DNA from: G963677485 sp964519405 | GTDB lineage: Bacteria; Armatimonadota; HRBIN16 | Reading direction: 5' to 3' | DNA length: 24,575 nt | NCBI GenBank assembly: GCA_964519405.1 | Contig: CAZFLA010000041.1 | Location: 1-24,575, forward strand | Shown: one piece after another, positions 21,654 through 24,575 of the stretch | Layout of the letters: each line of letters opens with the position of its first letter | Numbering within the stretch: the stretch's first letter is position 1 | The notes under the pieces: model-generated | Databases searched by the model: none | Told to the model about the DNA's origin: nothing | What the model saw: the letters and a program-made list of their open reading frames with translations, nothing else | Translations under genes and position numbers: made by a program

Positions 21654-22844
21654 ATGAGGTTACTTTTCGCCGCCGATTTGCATTTGGGAAAGCCATTTAC
21701 GGCTACAAAAGCACAAGGAGCATACCAATCGGACTCCATAGAGCTGGCTTTAGGGAATTGTGTGGAATATGCCATAACTAACAAAGCCGATGCGGTGTTG
21801 TTTGCGGGCGATGTCATAGATCTCGACTGCAACATGCTGCACGCCAGATTGAAGTTTGTGGATTATACGCGGAAACTAACTGCGAATAACATCGCAGTGT
21901 TTATCATCAACGGCAACCATGATCCTCTCAGTGGTGCTGAATGGAAAGGGCTGCCCGAAGGTTGTTACTGTTATGGCTCAGAACCGAGCTGCCATCGCAT
22001 CACCACCTCCTCTGGGCAAACCCTAAGCGTTACGGGATGCAGCCACAGCAGCAAAGCGATCACCAAAAACCTGGCGCAGGCATATCCTGCGCCCAGCGAA
22101 GCCGATGTGAAAGTGGCCATGCTGCACTGCAATGTAGGAGGTATGACCGAACACGACAATTACGCGCCGTGCCAGTTGAATGACTTATTGAGCAAGGGGT
22201 ATGATATCTGGCATTTGGGGCATGTTCATTCGTATAAACTGCTGAACCCAACGGCCCCGGCGGTGTTCTATACCGGATCTCTGCAAGGGCTGAGCATTCG
22301 CGAAACGGAGGCGCATGGTGCGGTGTGGGTCGACACAGATAGTGGCTCATGGCAGCCGCAGTTTGTGCCCTTGGATGCGGTGCGCTGGTGCAGCGCTGAA
22401 GTGGACCTGACCGATGTTCAGACCGAAGCCGATATGCTGGCGAAATTCGATGCACTTCGGCAAAGCCTGATGGAGCCAGCCGTGCCGGTGATTGCCAGAG
22501 TGAGCCTAACCGGCCGTACGCCTATGAATGCAGAGCTAAAAAAGTCTGGCTTGAAAGAGCTCTTTCCCATAGATGACGAAAACTTCATTATCGAAAGCAT
22601 TCGTGATAATACCCTTCCGGTAATAGATCCTGAGCAGTATGCGAAGTCGGAATCGGTATCCGGCGAGGCGGTGCGCCTCAGCCGGCAGTGGGCTGAGGAT
22701 CCTGCAAAGGTGGCGCAGCTAACTAAGGAGCTGAATGAAGTCATTAGTAAGTATCACTATTCGCTCAGTGATGACGAGATCAGGCGAGCGTTGATTGATG
22801 CCGGTGTTGATGCTCTGAGTGTACTAAGCGGGGAGGGGGAGTAG
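21654..22844 (+). CDS. YhaO/SbcD/Mre11-like metallophosphoesterase, 396 aa
   Basis: ATG 21654 follows GAGGTG by 5 bases. The five calcineurin-type motifs are all present: D8-L-H10 (AADLHLG), G52-D53 (FAGDVIDLD), G87-N88-H89-D90 (INGNHDP), H158 (AMLHCN) and G189-H190-V-H192 (LGHVHSY). They bind the two metal ions used in DNA end or strand cleavage by SbcD and Mre11. The C-terminal ~130 residues are a capping and partner-binding part. It lies three bases before the ATG of the YhaN-like ATPase (22844 to 22847), so the two form one operon and probably a nuclease-ATPase complex for DNA repair. Length fits YhaO rather than the shorter SbcD core. YhaO versus SbcD naming rests on the type of partner. 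Confidence 0.88.
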   Translation: MRLLFAADLHLGKPFTATKAQGAYQSDSIELALGNCVEYAITNKADAVLFAGDVIDLDCNMLHARLKFVDYTRKLTANNIAVFIINGNHDPLSGAEWKGLPEGCYCYGSEPSCHRITTSSGQTLSVTGCSHSSKAITKNLAQAYPAPSEADVKVAMLHCNVGGMTEHDNYAPCQLNDLLSKGYDIWHLGHVHSYKLLNPTAPAVFYTGSLQGLSIRETEAHGAVWVDTDSGSWQPQFVPLDAVRWCSAEVDLTDVQTEADMLAKFDALRQSLMEPAVPVIARVSLTGRTPMNAELKKSGLKELFPIDDENFIIESIRDNTLPVIDPEQYAKSESVSGEAVRLSRQWAEDPAKVAQLTKELNEVISKYHYSLSDDEIRRALIDAGVDALSVLSGEGE

Positions 22845-22846
22845 CC

Positions 22847-24575
22847 ATGTGGATTGAGACCATTGATATACGCTCATTTCAAGCCATTTCAAATCAAGTC
22901 ATCGGCCCATTGAAGCCTGGACTTGTTGCGTTTCTGGGAATGAATGGTGCCGGTAAGTCCACAGTGATGGAGTTCATCCGCTGGGTGTTGTATGGTGATG
23001 CAGCCAGCAGTGCGAACCGTCTGGGCCGTGGTGAGGAAAACACGCGAAAACATGGCTCCATCACGCTGTGTGATGACCAGAAGAGCTATTGCATCGAAAG
23101 GGAACAAAAACCTCAGGGCAAGCAGAAGATTACCACTGTGATCCGTTTGAACAAACAACCTTGTGAACAGGCGTACATTGACAAACTGCTGGCAAACATC
23201 GATCGGGAGTCATTCAGGAAAGTATTTGCTATAGGGCTGGAGGAGCTAAGGCAAGCCAGTGACATAAAGAGCGTTCAAGATAAGTTGGCATCAGCGCTGC
23301 AAGGCACCGGCACGCTCAGCCTTCCGGAAGCCATCAGTGGCTTTGAGGAAGATGCGAAAAAGTTCGTGCACTCCCATGGGCGCACGATCACAGAAACATC
23401 GCAGTGTGATGCGAAGCTGAAGGATGCTGAGCGAAAGATCCGCGAGCTTCAGGCGGAACAGTCGCGTTATGAGGAATACCAGGCAGAAAGAGATCGCCTC
23501 AGTATAGATATCGATGATAAAAAGCAACAGATTGAGCTTGCGAATAGGCAGTTGGCGGCCGCAAAGCTTCAAAACGAGGTGTGGGAAAACTGGTGCAAAC
23601 TGCAGCAGCTAAATCAAGAGCTTGATGGTTACCGCGATGTGTGCGATTTGTCGGAACTTGAGAGGATCAAGTATGACCAGGCAAAGACGCAGCGCGAAAG
23701 CTTGAATGATCAGATCCAGGACAAACTGCTTGAACGCGACCGACAGCAAAAAGAGCGTGATCAAGCATCTTCTGGCATCAATCAGGTGCTGTTGGATAAC
23801 AGCAAGCCCATCGAAGCCGTAGTCAAACGCATTAAGCAGGAAGTAGATCGGTTAAGGGACATTCCTAACCTAAAGCGCGAACGCGAGCAGATAAGTCAGC
23901 GGATTGTTGACGGCCTCAGCAAGCTGGGTGCCGATTGGAGTTTGGAAAGACTACAGCACTTCAGTGTTGATATAAAACTCAAGTCGATGCTGGATAATGC
24001 TTACAAGCTCGTTGCAGACAGCCAGCAGGCGCTGAGTAATACTCAGCAGCGTTACGATCGGCTGCAGCAGGACATCGAAAACAAGCAGGCTGAAATTGAC
24101 TCTCGAAGTAAGGGGCTAACGGCATATGGCGAGTTGCCTTCTGAGCAAGAGGTCAAGGAAAAACAACTGCTGGTGTCCAAACTTTTCGAAGAGATCGGAA
24201 AAAGAGATCAGGCAAAACTACAGCTGAGCGTTCAACCGCAAGCAGTAGCTTCATCTCAGATCCCATTTTGGCGAATAGTTCTACTGGTTGTAGTGTTGCT
24301 TTTGGTGGGTGCCTGGTTATTAATATCCCAGCAGACCATATTAGGATGGGTCATTACGGTAATGGCAATCGCTATACCACTAGTAATCCTGCCAGCCCAG
24401 CCAAAAAAATCTGCCGACACCGCAAACAACCCCCTTGCAGACCAGCAGCGCCAACTTGAGGGTGTTGTTCAACAACTCTGCACCCAACTTGGTATAGCAG
24501 AAGACGGACGGCTGGAACTCAAGCAACTCCTGGACGACCAACTGAGCAAATTAAAAGAAGCTGGAGACCTACAGC
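22847..24575 (+). CDS. YhaN-like SMC/Rad50-type ATPase, N-terminal part (3' end outside window)
   Basis: The frame is open from ATG 22847 to the window end (576 codons), with a purine-rich ribosome binding site (GGGGAGGGGGAG) inside the end of the upstream gene. Residues 31-45 carry a Walker A (GMNGAGKST), preceded by FQAISN as in RecF/Rad50 N-termini. Residues ~180-330 and ~370-465 are coiled coil (many Q, E, K, R). At ~470-515 two hydrophobic segments follow (FWRIVLLVVVLLLVGAWLL and WVITVMAIAIPLVIL), a membrane hairpin as reported for YhaN proteins of Firmicutes, which SbcC does not have. The Walker B and signature motifs would lie beyond the edge. It should form a membrane-tethered Mre11/Rad50-like complex with the preceding protein. 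Confidence 0.85.
   Translation, partial: MWIETIDIRSFQAISNQVIGPLKPGLVAFLGMNGAGKSTVMEFIRWVLYGDAASSANRLGRGEENTRKHGSITLCDDQKSYCIEREQKPQGKQKITTVIRLNKQPCEQAYIDKLLANIDRESFRKVFAIGLEELRQASDIKSVQDKLASALQGTGTLSLPEAISGFEEDAKKFVHSHGRTITETSQCDAKLKDAERKIRELQAEQSRYEEYQAERDRLSIDIDDKKQQIELANRQLAAAKLQNEVWENWCKLQQLNQELDGYRDVCDLSELERIKYDQAKTQRESLNDQIQDKLLERDRQQKERDQASSGINQVLLDNSKPIEAVVKRIKQEVDRLRDIPNLKREREQISQRIVDGLSKLGADWSLERLQHFSVDIKLKSMLDNAYKLVADSQQALSNTQQRYDRLQQDIENKQAEIDSRSKGLTAYGELPSEQEVKEKQLLVSKLFEEIGKRDQAKLQLSVQPQAVASSQIPFWRIVLLVVVLLLVGAWLLISQQTILGWVITVMAIAIPLVILPAQPKKSADTANNPLADQQRQLEGVVQQLCTQLGIAEDGRLELKQLLDDQLSKLKEAGDLQ

Noticed and set aside
1..24575. CRISPR array, IS element, tRNA or rRNA
   Set aside because: No regularly spaced repeats, transposase motifs, cloverleaf or rRNA-like stretches were found on reading both strands; a tRNAscan/CRISPR search was not possible here.

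Overview
The window reads as chromosome of a free-living, probably Gram-negative bacterium. Base composition is near 50 % GC, Shine-Dalgarno sequences are clear (GGAGG/AAGGAG type), and the gene mix is secreted or glycosidase-fold carbohydrate-active proteins, a URO-D/MtaA-like protein, pentapeptide and CHB_HEX_C repeat proteins, and YhaO/YhaN-type repair proteins. That mix fits the Armatimonadota/Planctomycetota/Lentisphaerota range of environmental bacteria. This placement is inference from gene style, and no marker gene is present to prove it. TGA is a normal stop here (ATGA overlaps at 10935 and 16858). I see no tRNA, rRNA, IS element or CRISPR array.

Layout. (1) 1-3899, plus: two tandem paralogous secreted six-hairpin glycosidase-like proteins, the first cut by the window edge, separated by a strong hairpin and followed by a rho-independent terminator. 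(2) 4092-8885, plus: three tandem paralogs, each with an N-terminal membrane anchor, a propeller-like middle and a C-terminal CHB_HEX_C-type domain; copies 2 and 3 also share their upstream sequence, and identity is patchy. (3) 8894-9994, minus: a URO-D/MtaA-like protein that keeps the HxC...C zinc ligands. (4) 10243-11372, plus: a pentapeptide-repeat protein translationally coupled (ATGA) to a DUF296/PPC protein. (5) 11428-11949, minus: a TPR-like protein preceded in the same frame by a 42-codon small ORF ending in TGA. (6) 12053-17415, plus: HAD phosphatase, then a run made of a GH42-like enzyme with a ~390-residue arginine-rich disordered N-terminus, two small membrane proteins and a membrane-anchored TlpA-like thioredoxin. 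(7) 17615-19346, plus: an AT-richer two-gene unit with its own consensus promoter and palindromic leader, encoding a 106-aa orphan protein overlapping a SAMHD1-like HD dNTPase. (8) 19503-21383, minus: an AspT/YidE-type transporter with two RCK_C domains and a perfect terminator. (9) 21654-24575, plus: a YhaO/SbcD-like nuclease followed by a YhaN-like ATPase cut by the window end.

Best candidates for something undescribed: the orphan-plus-SAMHD1-like unit (7), which has the build of a self-contained accessory or defence module; the arginine-rich disordered tail on a glycosidase fold in (6); and the tandem, patchwork CHB_HEX_C surface-protein array in (2).
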